A DNA stretch of 64,000 nt from Ignavibacteria bacterium (GTDB taxonomy: Bacteria > Bacteroidota > Ignavibacteria > Kapaibacteriales > Kapaibacteriaceae): the NCBI GenBank assembly GCA_013204605.1, contig JABMNI010000069.1, forward strand, positions 26,393 to 90,392, written 5' to 3'. The notes beneath the pieces were generated by a model. That model made no database searches. It saw nothing but the letters and a program-made list of their open reading frames with translations, and was not told the origin of the DNA. Position numbers and translations under genes: made by a program. Positions 18,808 through 29,586 of the stretch are shown here, piece by piece (the stretch's first letter is position 1; every line of letters starts with the position of its first letter).

Positions 18808-20988
18808 CTACGGCGTGAATTTTAGATAGATACTTCCAGTTATGTTTCGCGGGAGTCCGGATTCGATGTAGGGGATTCCACCGGCGGTGTTATCGGGGTT
18901 AATCCAAGCCGACGCCATGTAGGTGGAATTAAGAACGTTATTTACACGAATCATGGCTGTGCAGTTTAGAAATTTTGAAACGATTTCAATTGTTCCTCCA
19001 GTGGCAACATCAATGGTTTGCATGGCATCTACCTGGAGCGCGTTCGCATCGTCGGCGTAGTAACCTGATATGTTTCTCCATTCTATTTCGGCGAATAAAC
19101 CAGTGTAGTCTGGAGAGTCATACCGAAGTCGTAATGTTGACGACATTGGAGGAATTCCTGGCATCGAATTTCCGGCGTAGGATGTTGTGTGGCCAGCCAC
19201 GGTTGTGTCTATAAAGCCCGAGTCGATAGCATACGTTTTGTATTCGGATTTCATTATTGATAACGCGCCGTACAACGACAAATGAATGTTAGTTTTTACA
19301 GCAAAACCTAGCTCTGCACCGATACGTGTGGAGTGCCCGGCTGTCATGTAAAAACGGCCATTTCTGTACGGAACAATGTCGTTTTTTACATCTATAAAAA
19401 ACAACGCTGCATCGTACGTAACGCTTGCAAAGAACGATTCGAATCCTTCGGCGCCCTTGATACCCAACTCGTATGTGGTGCTTCTAATTGGTTCCAGCAG
19501 CGGGTTAATGGAGGTAATGGTGTCTTCGCCTCTAACCGACGGCGGATCAGTTTCATTTCCCGCAGGTACTTCTATCCCGCCGCCAAGGTTTGCATATATG
19601 CTAGCCCCCTCGTTCAATTTGTACGTGGCACCAAGTTTGGGAATAACCTGTTGAAATGTTTTGTCTGAGTTAATAGTTGGCACAATTCTGTTTTCGTAGA
19701 AGTAGCTTATAGCGTCGAACCGAAGTCCACCAATCAAACTAAACTCTTCTGTCATATACTCAGCCTGTACAAAACCACCAACATCCAGTGCTCCCTCGCG
19801 CTTGTTGTCTCTCAGTTCAGTTCCCCTACTCTTCGTTGCCGTATCTAGTGAGTAAAACAGAATCGCCCCGTCTTGATATTGCAAATCAGTACCCAGCAGA
19901 ACTTTAAACAACGAATTTTGTCCAACGGCTGTAGTGTTCCGGTATACGGCATTACCACCCGTATGATAACGTGTAAAATCCCGCCACGTATTTCGCTCTG
20001 ACCTTTCAAGAGCCTTACTCTGAACGTACATCGTGCCCATCAAACCATTGGAGTTATCAAAGGCGTGGTCGAACGTTGCACCAATCCGCCCCAGTTTATT
20101 ATTCCGCATTTCATCACGTAAAGTATACGTTGGGTTGTACACTGCCGGATTGGTTTGTGCCTGTTGCGGGTTGGCTTCGTATTGCTCCTTGGTTAGCGCG
20201 CCTGGAATTCTGTACACATTCGAGGCCGCGGTGGCAAATATTCCAACGTTCGTTCGGTTACTTGGGTGAAGTACGAAGCCCACTGTTCCCTGCACCAGCG
20301 ATGACGCCGAATGTGCCCGCCATCCGTCCATAGAAGTGTTGTTTATGGAAACATACGCCTGCCCATTACCCAAAGGTGTATTTGCCAGCAGCGCGTTTTG
20401 CATAAACCCAAAGCTTCCAACCGCCGATGATGCATTTATAAGGGGCTCGGTGGTTGCCGGCACAGACGACAACATTATTACTCCGCCCGAGGCATTACCC
20501 CAAAGCGCGCTGGCATTTGACCGAATCACCTCTATACGCGAGGCATGAACCATATTCAGCAAATCAAACGATGTGCGTCCATCCGGTTCGGTTTCCGGAA
20601 TTCCATCCTGATAGTACCTAACTCCACGTGACGTTCCGGCGTTTGAGCGTTGTCCTGAGCCGCGAGCCCCAAAGCCCCTTACCTGAATTCGAACATCGTT
20701 ACCGCCCGTACGAGATTGGGCCACCACACCGGGCACCAAGGTAAGCGCCTGGTCGAGTCCAAACCCCCGCTGCGTTTGCAAGGAAACCTGGGGTACCACC
20801 GTTATTGCCAGTGGGATTTCACGAATTTCTTCGGAAACTCGCCCAACGGTTACCAGTACCGTGTCGGACTTGATTTTCGTAGTGTCTTGCTGAGCAAATG
20901 TGGTACCCATGCTAAATATCAGAGCTGCGATGGCCATGCTGGTGTGCATAACGCCGTAACGTGATGATGTTGTTACTTTTACGATCAT
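18808..20988 (-). CDS. TonB-dependent outer-membrane receptor
   Basis: 726 residues. The signal peptide ends TTFA before QQDTTK. The plug domain spans roughly residues 45-165, with VRIQVRGFGARG, RYYQDGIPETEPDGRT and SRIEVIRSNASALWGNASGG. A ~550-residue 22-strand barrel follows and ends IYLKFTP. The FecA/iron-type plug suggests uptake of a ferric chelate or similar ligand using TonB energy, but no substrate gene is adjacent. There is no N-terminal carboxypeptidase-like domain, unlike SusC proteins. Four AGGGG(G)CT words lie within or beside it (18786, 19603, 20441, 20673). Confidence 0.9.
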   Translation of the reverse strand: MIVKVTTSSRYGVMHTSMAIAALIFSMGTTFAQQDTTKIKSDTVLVTVGRVSEEIREIPLAITVVPQVSLQTQRGFGLDQALTLVPGVVAQSRTGGNDVRIQVRGFGARGSGQRSNAGTSRGVRYYQDGIPETEPDGRTSFDLLNMVHASRIEVIRSNASALWGNASGGVIMLSSVPATTEPLINASSAVGSFGFMQNALLANTPLGNGQAYVSINNTSMDGWRAHSASSLVQGTVGFVLHPSNRTNVGIFATAASNVYRIPGALTKEQYEANPQQAQTNPAVYNPTYTLRDEMRNNKLGRIGATFDHAFDNSNGLMGTMYVQSKALERSERNTWRDFTRYHTGGNAVYRNTTAVGQNSLFKVLLGTDLQYQDGAILFYSLDTATKSRGTELRDNKREGALDVGGFVQAEYMTEEFSLIGGLRFDAISYFYENRIVPTINSDKTFQQVIPKLGATYKLNEGASIYANLGGGIEVPAGNETDPPSVRGEDTITSINPLLEPIRSTTYELGIKGAEGFESFFASVTYDAALFFIDVKNDIVPYRNGRFYMTAGHSTRIGAELGFAVKTNIHLSLYGALSIMKSEYKTYAIDSGFIDTTVAGHTTSYAGNSMPGIPPMSSTLRLRYDSPDYTGLFAEIEWRNISGYYADDANALQVDAMQTIDVATGGTIEIVSKFLNCTAMIRVNNVLNSTYMASAWINPDNTAGGIPYIESGLPRNITGSIYLKFTP

Positions 20989-21109
20989 TTATTTATGTAA
21001 CCTAACCACCGAAATTGGGTTATGGTAAATCTGGTGTGAGAAAGTATTGGATTGCGATTTACTGGCACTAAATCGAGATGCACTCTTGGGTAAACTGAAC
21101 TTAATAAAC

Positions 21110-24100
21110 ATGTATAAATTCAACCATAGCAAATTACAACCAAGAGTGATTTTAATAATTACTCTTTTAGCCGTGCTTTCGTGCATTGGTGGACGGATTA
21201 GTGCACAAGTGGGACTGAGAGACTTTGAAGTTCAGGTACTGGGTCATCCGGCTCCCGGTTACGTGTTTATGGCTCCCGTATCGATGGACAGTTTTGGCAT
21301 TTTGGACCACTCAGGAAAGAATGTATATCGTTTTGCAAATGCAGGCACATTGAATTTACACGTGCAAACCGATGGCACACTTTTGTTTGTGAATTCTGCG
21401 AAGAAGGTGGTGTATAGGATGAACGCTCAGTTCCAAATTATAGATACGTTGAGGTTTTACGGGGCGGGCACTTTCGATTTTCATGAGTGCAGAATGACGG
21501 GGAAGAATCAGTACGTCATTAACGGGACTGAGACGCGGTTTATGGACATGTCGAAAATTGTTCCAAACGGAAAAAAAGACGCCTCTGTACTTGGATCGAT
21601 TATTCAAGAAGTAAATCTTAGTGGCCAGATACTTTTTCAATGGAAGTCGTTAGATCATATTCCGGTTAGTCAAGCAACAGACGATGTTGATTTATCCCAG
21701 CAAATTATCGATTACATTCACGTAAATGCTATTAATCTAGATAACGACGGGAACTTCATAGTATCTGGCCGCAACATCGATCAGGTTTTTAAGATCAACC
21801 GAACCACCGGTGACCTGATGTGGCAGATGGGTGGCAGTGCTGCAAAAAAATCGGATTTCAAATTTGTTAATGACACAGTAGATGGTTTTGTTGGTTTTTC
21901 ACATCAGCACGATGCCCAAAGACTACCAAACGGAAACTTGATTCTTTTCGACAACGGCAATCTTAAGCCTAATCCTTACACAAGAGCTGTAGAGTATGAA
22001 ATTGACGAGCTAAACAGGAAAGTAAAAAAGGTTTGGGAGTATAGAAAGTCACCAGACGTGTTTGCTGCGGCAACAGGTAGCGTTCAAGTGTTACCAAACA
22101 ACAGTGTATTGATAGGATGGGGAGGAACTGGCGGACGCGTAACCGCAGAGGAAGTGGACAGAGATAAAAAAATACAGGCAGTTTGGTTGGCAGCCGATGG
22201 AACTGCTTATGGTTCGTACAGAGTTAAAAAAACCGTGTTTGCTATGACCGGCATTGACAAAAATATTTCGACAGTTGGTTCAACAGAGTTCAGTAATCAA
22301 GATTCTACCACTCACGTTTCGTTGGATGTGCGGACGTCAACTAAATCTACTTCTGTAATTGTGGAGCACCACAACTACCGCCCATTTAATGCGAGCTTTT
22401 CAACAAGCGAGGATGCCGAGGAAGTAGCTACAAGGTGGATAGTTCGCGTGAAAGAAAAGAATGCTTTGACAGGTAATCTAGTATTTGATTTTTCTAAACT
22501 TCCAATTGTGATTTCACCGAAAAACGTCAGATTGTATAGACGCCAAACCGAGGGTATTGGAGACTTTACCTATGTCCCTGGTGTTTATGATTCAGTTCGT
22601 AAAACCATGACAATTGATTTTGCCGCTGGAGAGTACGTGCCAGGATACTTGATCAAATTGAATCCCGTTATTACTTTACCAGTAGCTAATTCAAGTGTTA
22701 ATACTGAGGCCGTAAAATTTAACTGGACAAGAGCTTTGGAAGCAACCAACTATGAAGTTGTCATCTCTAAAAATTCAAATTTTGCGTTGCCGATTTATAG
22801 CACACAAACAACAGACACTTCCGTTACGTATCAGCTGGATTTCGGTACAAGGTATTATTGGCAAGTTCGGGTTAAGCGCGGCAACGTTGCCGGTAACTGG
22901 GTTGCTTCTGCCTTTTCAACGGGACTCTTGTCGGGCAAGCAAGTTGCACCAACCGTTACTGCGGGAGTTTGGAATGGCGAGATTCCGTTCAAGTGGAGGT
23001 CTTCAAAGAGCGCCAACACTTATCACGTTGTAATTAGTGATCCGCTATATGCAAATATCACCGTGCTTGACACCATGGTTAGTGATACCTCAATGTTGGT
23101 AAAACGCACGCTGAAACCAAACAAGAATTATAACTGGAGAGTACGTCCTGAGCGGAGTCCGGTTTTGGGTGATTGGACGAGAGACACTTTGTTCACCGTC
23201 GGTCCACCCGCTCCTTTCCTAACTCTTCCTCTCGAGGACCAAGTTAGTGTATCACCTGTTGAGGTTAAGATTGCCTGGAATCAAGTTGAGGAAGTTCGAA
23301 AATTTAGAATTCAATTGCGTCAGCTTGATAGCACTAACAATATTGTAAATTCTAAAGTTCAAGGCCATTCGCTTATTGTGGCTGGTCTTGCTTATGGCAC
23401 TACCTACGAATGGCGCGGCAGAAGTATTGGTAAAAATGGTGCTGGTGATTGGGGAAATTGGCGTAGGTTTTCTACAGCTATACAGACGTTGTTGTTAGGT
23501 GTACCTGATGCCTTGTCACCTGCCGGTGAGGTTTTGCCTACTAATGTAGAATTTAAATGGACGGCGGTAAAGTACGCTACGTCATACCGAATTCAAGTTT
23601 CACTGACTGATGATTTCAGCAGATTAGAATTTGATCGAGAAGTGATTGCCGACACGATGTCTGTCATTCAAAAGTTGTCGGCCCGTACTAATTATCAATG
23701 GCGGGTAAGAGCTGAGTTTGAAGGTGTACTTGGTTTTTGGTCTGATACGATAATGATCAAAACCTTGGGAACTGCACAAGCATTAGCACCAATATCACCA
23801 GCTATTGGCGCTGAAAATATAGATGTATATGGTGAGGTGCGGTACGTAACGGGTGAAGAATATGTTGGTTATCAGGTTGAATTGGCAACTGATTCAATGT
23901 TTACCAATTTTACCAAGCTTGATGGAACAGAAAATGCAATACTGTTCGGTCCATTAGTCAAGGGTGTCACTTACTACTGGCGGACGATTGGTATTAAGAC
24001 TGATAATTCCACAGATACCGGGGCAGTATCATACTTTACAACTGAGCGCGAAGTGATTTCTGGAGTAAATGATGGTGTTCCATATGACGCATTGATCACG

Positions 24101-24325
24101 ACTTCGCTGAACTCCGGTTCTATTTTACTTGAAACATCCGATGTTGGCATTAGAGATGTTGAGTGCTACATGTATACAGGGGAGTTAGTTTATTCAGCTT
24201 CCTATCCTTCTACTACAAAAATGGTTCGATTGGATGTGCCAAACGTTAACTCCAACATCATCATTTTGGTAGTTCAACTTGGTAACAACCAAATTTACCG
24301 ACGTGTTGTATTGATTAATCGGTAA
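21110..24325 (+). CDS. arylsulfotransferase-like propeller with fibronectin repeats, T9SS cargo (paralog 1)
   Basis: About 1071 residues from the ATG at 21110, chosen because it gives a good signal peptide ending RISA before QVGL. Residues ~20-400 match the arylsulfotransferase (ASST) propeller: FDFHECRM, IHVNAINLDNDGN, INRTTGDLMWQMGG, FSHQHDAQRLPNGN and LFDNGN. Four or five fibronectin III-like units follow, each with a W...A..Y.V pattern and YYWQVR/YNWRVR/YQWRVR strands. The last ~85 residues are a sorting tail ending RRVVLINR. ASST enzymes move sulfate between phenols; here an adhesive or sensor role is equally possible. The end overlaps the convergent 24315-26123 gene by 11 bp. Confidence 0.78.
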   Translation: MYKFNHSKLQPRVILIITLLAVLSCIGGRISAQVGLRDFEVQVLGHPAPGYVFMAPVSMDSFGILDHSGKNVYRFANAGTLNLHVQTDGTLLFVNSAKKVVYRMNAQFQIIDTLRFYGAGTFDFHECRMTGKNQYVINGTETRFMDMSKIVPNGKKDASVLGSIIQEVNLSGQILFQWKSLDHIPVSQATDDVDLSQQIIDYIHVNAINLDNDGNFIVSGRNIDQVFKINRTTGDLMWQMGGSAAKKSDFKFVNDTVDGFVGFSHQHDAQRLPNGNLILFDNGNLKPNPYTRAVEYEIDELNRKVKKVWEYRKSPDVFAAATGSVQVLPNNSVLIGWGGTGGRVTAEEVDRDKKIQAVWLAADGTAYGSYRVKKTVFAMTGIDKNISTVGSTEFSNQDSTTHVSLDVRTSTKSTSVIVEHHNYRPFNASFSTSEDAEEVATRWIVRVKEKNALTGNLVFDFSKLPIVISPKNVRLYRRQTEGIGDFTYVPGVYDSVRKTMTIDFAAGEYVPGYLIKLNPVITLPVANSSVNTEAVKFNWTRALEATNYEVVISKNSNFALPIYSTQTTDTSVTYQLDFGTRYYWQVRVKRGNVAGNWVASAFSTGLLSGKQVAPTVTAGVWNGEIPFKWRSSKSANTYHVVISDPLYANITVLDTMVSDTSMLVKRTLKPNKNYNWRVRPERSPVLGDWTRDTLFTVGPPAPFLTLPLEDQVSVSPVEVKIAWNQVEEVRKFRIQLRQLDSTNNIVNSKVQGHSLIVAGLAYGTTYEWRGRSIGKNGAGDWGNWRRFSTAIQTLLLGVPDALSPAGEVLPTNVEFKWTAVKYATSYRIQVSLTDDFSRLEFDREVIADTMSVIQKLSARTNYQWRVRAEFEGVLGFWSDTIMIKTLGTAQALAPISPAIGAENIDVYGEVRYVTGEEYVGYQVELATDSMFTNFTKLDGTENAILFGPLVKGVTYYWRTIGIKTDNSTDTGAVSYFTTEREVISGVNDGVPYDALITTSLNSGSILLETSDVGIRDVECYMYTGELVYSASYPSTTKMVRLDVPNVNSNIIILVVQLGNNQIYRRVVLINR

Positions 24326-26123
24326 CGTCACTCCATTTTATAACGCCAATCTTTCCTGCGTCGGTAATGAACAAGAGTTGATCATCGTATAGCGCAGTTT
24401 TGCGGATGAACTTTGCATCTGCAATTGGAATAAATTTCCAAGATTTACTTTTTACGCTCAACACGTACAATCCGGCACTGGCCGATGCAATTACATTGCC
24501 TTCAATTTCATTGATGTCAAAACAGTACTTCTTGGTGCTCATGTCATCATCAAAATCGACCCGTCTAGTTTCGCCTGTAGGCCCTATTAAAAAAAGCTCG
24601 CCTCTTGCAGCGTAGTAAATTCCACGCGCGGTTTTTACGGCCCATTCGGCCTGCGTACTATCTACCGACGAAGCATAACGGTTCCATGTACTGGCGGCAT
24701 CCGATGTCTGAAACAACCCCTTACTGGTAGATATTAAAGCTTGCCCGTCCGACGAGGATTCCATTTGCATCACCATATAGGATGACTCAACCGGACTATT
24801 TTGTTTTACCCAAGTCTCTCCAAGATTCGTTGTGCTATACACCACGTTATCATCTACACTAAGTATCACTTTTTTGTCGCTAACAGCCGCAAAAAATTCA
24901 TTGCCATTTCTGGTAGGTAATGGCGCGCGCACTAGTTCACCGGAGCAATCCTTTAACACATACAATCCTAGAATTCTCGAAACAAACCACCAATGACCTT
25001 GCGCTTCGAAAATTGACGCAACTGCACTATAGTCGATGCCACTACTAATTGGAACCAATGCCCGACCGTCAAAGTCAGCATAGTAACAGCCATTGTCGCG
25101 CGAACCAACCAGCACCCTTGCAGACTCTATCAACACCGTAGCTATATCTATTCCACTCGTCGTTAACATTGGTGGTACTCGCAGTACTGCTCCCGAATTC
25201 GGTTCGTATTTGAATAGCCCGCCCTGCTCGCCATTTATTCCCAGGTAAATAACTCCATTTCTTGGTTCAACCTGTGTTATCACACCATCGGAGGCTTCAT
25301 CAATCTTGGTCATACCAGCCTCACCAATTTTCAGATTCACCCACTCAAGTCCGCCGCGGTGATAACCAACCCACAATTTGTCATTTTCTAATCCTGCACC
25401 CGACCAAGCCCACGAATTCAAACCATACTGCGAGTAATTTCCGTTGGTATTGTACACGCACACAGTGTCATCAATCATAACTATAACATACTGACTATCG
25501 CATAGCAATTTTGATTTTCGCACCGAATGTTTCTTAAATAGGCTTTTCTGTTTCCCAAGAACGTCCCACCAAATCTCACCCTCCGCGTCTTGCCCAACAA
25601 GTTCATCTCCGCAAAATGCAATTGCGCTAAACCGTTTAGCCCCTTTCACTACACTCCACGAGTTCCCCCAATTCGTTGAGGTAACGGGCTTTCCAGACTG
25701 TGTAAGCCCAACAATCATATTTTTTTTACGCTGAATGGATGACAACCCGTCCGTGTTTTCAAGTGCATCTAGCGTTTTCCATGACAATCCCAAATTTGTT
25801 GTGAAAGCCAATGTTCCTGTATTCGATAGCACCAGAATAGTGTCGGCATTCGAGACAATTGACACCACATTTTTATTACGTAAAGGTGGGCAGAGTGGAA
25901 GCCAATCTTTCCCCTTGTTGTACGACCGTAAAAGCGTATTTTGCGAGGCTATGATTAGTGCTTCGTTGCAAGCGGTTACAAGGTTGACTCCGGCTATTTC
26001 AATGCCAGATAGGTAAGTGACTTGAGCGTGTGTTTTTTGAGCAAAGACATTGGTAGGTGTGGAAGCTAAGCACAGTAAAACTATTTCAAGTAGAGCAAAC
26101 TTTTCGAAAATGATAAGTAACAT
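24315..26123 (-). CDS. exported BNR/Ycf48-like beta-propeller protein
   Basis: 602 residues with a signal peptide ending NVFA before QKTH. Repeated Asp-box-like motifs, such as YNKGKDWLPL, TNLGLSWKTL, TNWGNSWSVV, TNLGETWVKQ and SDAASTWNRY, indicate sialidase-type BNR blades in a propeller. No sialidase catalytic residues are evident and no T9SS tail is seen, so it is probably a periplasmic or surface binding protein. It sits between two arylsulfotransferase-like paralogs on the opposite strand, overlaps the first at its 3' end, and its ATG overlaps the ATG of the second. Confidence 0.7.
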   Translation of the reverse strand: MLLIIFEKFALLEIVLLCLASTPTNVFAQKTHAQVTYLSGIEIAGVNLVTACNEALIIASQNTLLRSYNKGKDWLPLCPPLRNKNVVSIVSNADTILVLSNTGTLAFTTNLGLSWKTLDALENTDGLSSIQRKKNMIVGLTQSGKPVTSTNWGNSWSVVKGAKRFSAIAFCGDELVGQDAEGEIWWDVLGKQKSLFKKHSVRKSKLLCDSQYVIVMIDDTVCVYNTNGNYSQYGLNSWAWSGAGLENDKLWVGYHRGGLEWVNLKIGEAGMTKIDEASDGVITQVEPRNGVIYLGINGEQGGLFKYEPNSGAVLRVPPMLTTSGIDIATVLIESARVLVGSRDNGCYYADFDGRALVPISSGIDYSAVASIFEAQGHWWFVSRILGLYVLKDCSGELVRAPLPTRNGNEFFAAVSDKKVILSVDDNVVYSTTNLGETWVKQNSPVESSYMVMQMESSSDGQALISTSKGLFQTSDAASTWNRYASSVDSTQAEWAVKTARGIYYAARGELFLIGPTGETRRVDFDDDMSTKKYCFDINEIEGNVIASASAGLYVLSVKSKSWKFIPIADAKFIRKTALYDDQLLFITDAGKIGVIKWSDVTD

Positions 26124-29100
26124 GGAAAAATGCAGCGTGAAACTGCGAATAACGAAATGCCTTCAATGGTATTTCACTGTTTGCGTTAGTCTTCTATGGG
26201 TCAGCTCAGCTATCTCGCAGGACAACTCTTTGCGCGACGTCGTAGTTGCTAATATAACTGTACCGAGTCCAGGTTATATATTTATATGTCCTGTTTCAAT
26301 TGATTCGATTAGCATTGTGGATAATACCGGACGCCATATTTGGAAGGATGAAAATCATTTTACTGCGAACTTAATGGTCGGTAAAAACGGAACTCTGACT
26401 CATTATAACGGGCCTGCCAGAGCGTTTGTAAGAAGAAATGCTAAGATGGAGGTAATAGATACGTTACGCGCATCCGATGGTTACGATACTGACTTTCATG
26501 AGCTACTTATACTCGACAAGAATAAGTATCTAATTACAGGGTTAAAAAACGTTCCAACTGACATGTCTCTTATCGTGCCTGGTGGAAGGACCGACGCTAT
26601 TGTACTTGATCACGTAATTCAAATTAGAACGTTCAAAGGCGAAACCCTTTTTGAATGGCACTCTATAGATCATTTCCCCGTAACGGTGGCTTGTGACGAT
26701 GTAAGTCTCACTCAATTTGCAATAGACCCCGTCCACATCAATTCCGTGATTTTCGACGCCGATAGTAACCTTATTGTATCATGCAGAAATATGGATGCCG
26801 TAATAAAAATAGATTTTTCTACCGGCAATGTTATTTGGGTTATAGGTGGGAGTAAATGCAAGGTTAACCAGTTCAAGTTTCTGAATGACACGGTAAATTC
26901 TTTTGTCGGTTTTACTCATCAACATTCAGTTTCCAGGCTGAGGAATGGGAATATTATCATGTTTGATAATGGTAATCTAAAAGCAATTCAAGAATCTCGA
27001 GTTGTTGAATACCAGATTGATGAAACCAATAAGACTATCAAAAAGATTTGGGAATACCGAGGTACCGAATCAAGGTATGCGCCTACGATGGGCAGCGTTC
27101 AAGAGCTATCAAACGGGCGGCTTGTTGTTGGCTGGGGAAGTTCCTCAAGTCCGTTTATCGGAGAGGAGATAGATAAACTATTGAATGTGTACACAACATG
27201 GAGTAGTCCTTCGGGAATGGACGTTAATGTGTACAGGTTGAGAAAGTATGTTTTCTTTATGACGGGTTTTGAAAAAACCATCACTACTCCAGGCGTAACA
27301 AACTTTTCTGATGCTGATAGCAACACCTATGTAAGCATAGATGCGAGCACAGTGAATACGTCCGTATATGCCGTTGTTGAACGCCATTCATACCAAGCTC
27401 ATAACTTCAAGATTTCAACCGGTACTCCTTGTACAACTTATCCCATGAGGTGGACGGTCCGCTATACTGCACCCACTTCCATTGAAGGAAATTTAAAGTT
27501 TGCCCTTGGTGGCGTTGCCGGTATTGTTAACCCAAGTGTGTGCACGATTTATCGTAGGACAACTGAAGGTACTGGGGATTTCTTTCTGGTAACAACAACG
27601 TACGACGCGTTAACCAAGACGATTACCGCTCCGCTCGCCAGCGGTGAGTATGTAATTGGCAGCAATGTTTGTTTGAATCCAAAAACTATTTTACCACAGC
27701 TTGACTCCGTTACCAGTTTAAACAAGGTTACATTTACTTGGAGTCGTGGAATTGAAAATTCAGGCTATGTTTTTCAGGTTTCTACCAATCCTGAATTTTC
27801 GACTTTATTGATTAACAAGAATGTAACAGACACATTCACCACGGCTGATATCGATAGGGGGGTGATCTACTTTTGGCGCGTATCATCAAAAAGAAACACT
27901 GAGCCCCCTACTTGGAATGGCTCCAGCTTTATTAGCAATTTGAATCCGGTTACGCTGTTGAGTCCCATCTTATTGACTGATACGGTTTCATTTGGTGGCG
28001 ATAGTGAATTTTTGTGGACCGTATCAAAGAATGCAACGCAATACAGATTGAGAGTTACAAATGGCGTGTCAGGCTTGAATACCGTTGACACTGTGATAGC
28101 GGATACTTCCGCTTTGATAACTATACGATTGCCCGGAAGTACGGGCATGCTATGGAAGGTACAAGCAATTCGAGGTGAAAGGGTGTCGGCATGGTCGGCC
28201 GAGCAAAAATTGTACACCGGCATCATCCCACCAATTTTGATAAGCCCCTTAGATAATGAAATAGAAGTAAACTCATCATATGCTGAGTTAAAGTGGGCAC
28301 CTGTGGCTGGAGTAACCATGTATCGCCTGCGTGCCACGTCAACCTATGGTTCAAGCACTACTACGTTGTTCGATGGGGTTGTATCTGGAACATCAAGGGT
28401 CTTTTCCGCACTTCCAAATTCATCTACTGTTCACTGGCAGGTTCTGAGTATTGGCAAGTACGGCGAGGGTCAATGGTCGTTCATTTGGAGCTTCAGAACA
28501 ACTACCTTTAACGCCTTCCCGAAAGCCATCACTATATCGCCCAAGTTGAAGTCTGGTATTGAAAATGTCCGATTTGTTTGGAATAAGGTGAAAGGGGCTA
28601 CGTATTACACATTCCAACTCACAACTAAGACAGATTTCAGTAAGCCAGAAACTACAATAACTGATATCGCCGATACATCCGTAGATGTTGGTTTGCTTCG
28701 ACCAGAAACCTCATACCGTTGGCGCATTGTTGGTTTGAGTGATATTGGTAATGGTGCTTGGTCAGATGCGGCAGACTTTTTCACAAGCCCTGATTCTATT
28801 CCATTGTACCCTATCTATCCAAAAAGAGGAGATACCATTTATGCCTCGAGCGATGACGCTATTTTCACCGAGGGTAGTACCTACTCAAGGTATTCCGTGA
28901 CAATAGATTCAGATAGCACTTTTGCGACTCCGTCTGTTTACACTACTCTAAGTTCACCTGTTCGCCTTAGTGGGTTGCAGGAAGGCGCGCGATATTGGTG
29001 GTATGTAACTGGAATCAAGCCCGATTCTACCAGTCGAAGTGGAATAGTTTCAAACTTCTCGGTTGGTCAGTTGTCTGAAGTTGAAGGTTCGAAACCACCA

Positions 29101-29334
29101 ACAACCAATCCAACGATAAAGTTGCAAAACGATGTGCTTTACATTTTTGCAGAAAAGCCCATTGAAAGTGTGTATCTATTTGATATTAAAGGGAATACGA
29201 TTTTCAAAACTGACGATAAAGCAAATGTCGCCCTCGGTATTAGTCTCAACGATCTTGCAAATGGTATTGTCTTGGTCCGCATAAACTACATAGGCGGAAA
29301 TTCGACAAAATCAATAATTTTAGTTCAGCATTGA
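26122..29334 (+). CDS. arylsulfotransferase-like propeller with fibronectin repeats, T9SS cargo (paralog 2)
   Basis: About 1070 residues from ATG 26122 (26110 is also possible). Signal peptide ends SAIS before QDNS. The propeller has the same landmarks as paralog 1: TDFHELLIL, VHINSVIFDADSN, FSTGNVIWVIGG, FTHQHSVSRLRNGN, MFDNGN. Fibronectin-like repeats (FTWSRGIENSGYVFQVS, ELKWAPVAGVTMYRL, RFVWNKVKGATYYTF) and a short sorting tail ending KSIILVQH complete it. Paralogs 1 and 2 clearly derive from one ancestor. Its start codon overlaps that of the divergent BNR gene, so each promoter must lie inside the other gene. Confidence 0.78.
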   Translation: MEKCSVKLRITKCLQWYFTVCVSLLWVSSAISQDNSLRDVVVANITVPSPGYIFICPVSIDSISIVDNTGRHIWKDENHFTANLMVGKNGTLTHYNGPARAFVRRNAKMEVIDTLRASDGYDTDFHELLILDKNKYLITGLKNVPTDMSLIVPGGRTDAIVLDHVIQIRTFKGETLFEWHSIDHFPVTVACDDVSLTQFAIDPVHINSVIFDADSNLIVSCRNMDAVIKIDFSTGNVIWVIGGSKCKVNQFKFLNDTVNSFVGFTHQHSVSRLRNGNIIMFDNGNLKAIQESRVVEYQIDETNKTIKKIWEYRGTESRYAPTMGSVQELSNGRLVVGWGSSSSPFIGEEIDKLLNVYTTWSSPSGMDVNVYRLRKYVFFMTGFEKTITTPGVTNFSDADSNTYVSIDASTVNTSVYAVVERHSYQAHNFKISTGTPCTTYPMRWTVRYTAPTSIEGNLKFALGGVAGIVNPSVCTIYRRTTEGTGDFFLVTTTYDALTKTITAPLASGEYVIGSNVCLNPKTILPQLDSVTSLNKVTFTWSRGIENSGYVFQVSTNPEFSTLLINKNVTDTFTTADIDRGVIYFWRVSSKRNTEPPTWNGSSFISNLNPVTLLSPILLTDTVSFGGDSEFLWTVSKNATQYRLRVTNGVSGLNTVDTVIADTSALITIRLPGSTGMLWKVQAIRGERVSAWSAEQKLYTGIIPPILISPLDNEIEVNSSYAELKWAPVAGVTMYRLRATSTYGSSTTTLFDGVVSGTSRVFSALPNSSTVHWQVLSIGKYGEGQWSFIWSFRTTTFNAFPKAITISPKLKSGIENVRFVWNKVKGATYYTFQLTTKTDFSKPETTITDIADTSVDVGLLRPETSYRWRIVGLSDIGNGAWSDAADFFTSPDSIPLYPIYPKRGDTIYASSDDAIFTEGSTYSRYSVTIDSDSTFATPSVYTTLSSPVRLSGLQEGARYWWYVTGIKPDSTSRSGIVSNFSVGQLSEVEGSKPPTTNPTIKLQNDVLYIFAEKPIESVYLFDIKGNTIFKTDDKANVALGISLNDLANGIVLVRINYIGGNSTKSIILVQH

Positions 29335-29416
29335 AAGTTTGTTTACTATATATCCTAATGATTGTTTGTTAATACATAATATTAGTGTAGTTTTATAGCT
29401 AGGTGTATTGTAATAG

Positions 29417-29425
29417 TTATCCACA
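29417..29425 (+). promoter_or_regulatory. single perfect DnaA box
   Basis: TTATCCACA matches the DnaA-box consensus exactly in the 252-bp gap before the Ig-repeat gene. Alone it may be a chance match or a titration/regulatory site rather than an origin. Confidence 0.4.
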
Positions 29426-29475
29426 ATCTCGATCAAAACGGAATAAGTAACATTATTATGTGTTGATTGTTGTTG

Positions 29476-29523
29476 CTGGTGTAATTGCCTGCCGTACGAC
29501 TGGTGTAATTGCCTGCCGTACGA
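29476..29523. repeat. 24-bp perfect tandem duplication
   Basis: Two identical 24-bp units (29476-29499, 29500-29523), beginning CTGGTGTAATTGCC and ending GTACGA, about 65 bp before the start of the 894-residue Ig-repeat protein. The rest of this gap is AT-rich leader ending in AAAAGGATTT, the likely ribosome binding site. Confidence 0.9.
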
Positions 29524-29586
29524 TAAACACGGAATTAAAATCGAAACAAAAATATTTTTACTCATAATTTTAAAAGGATTTATGTT

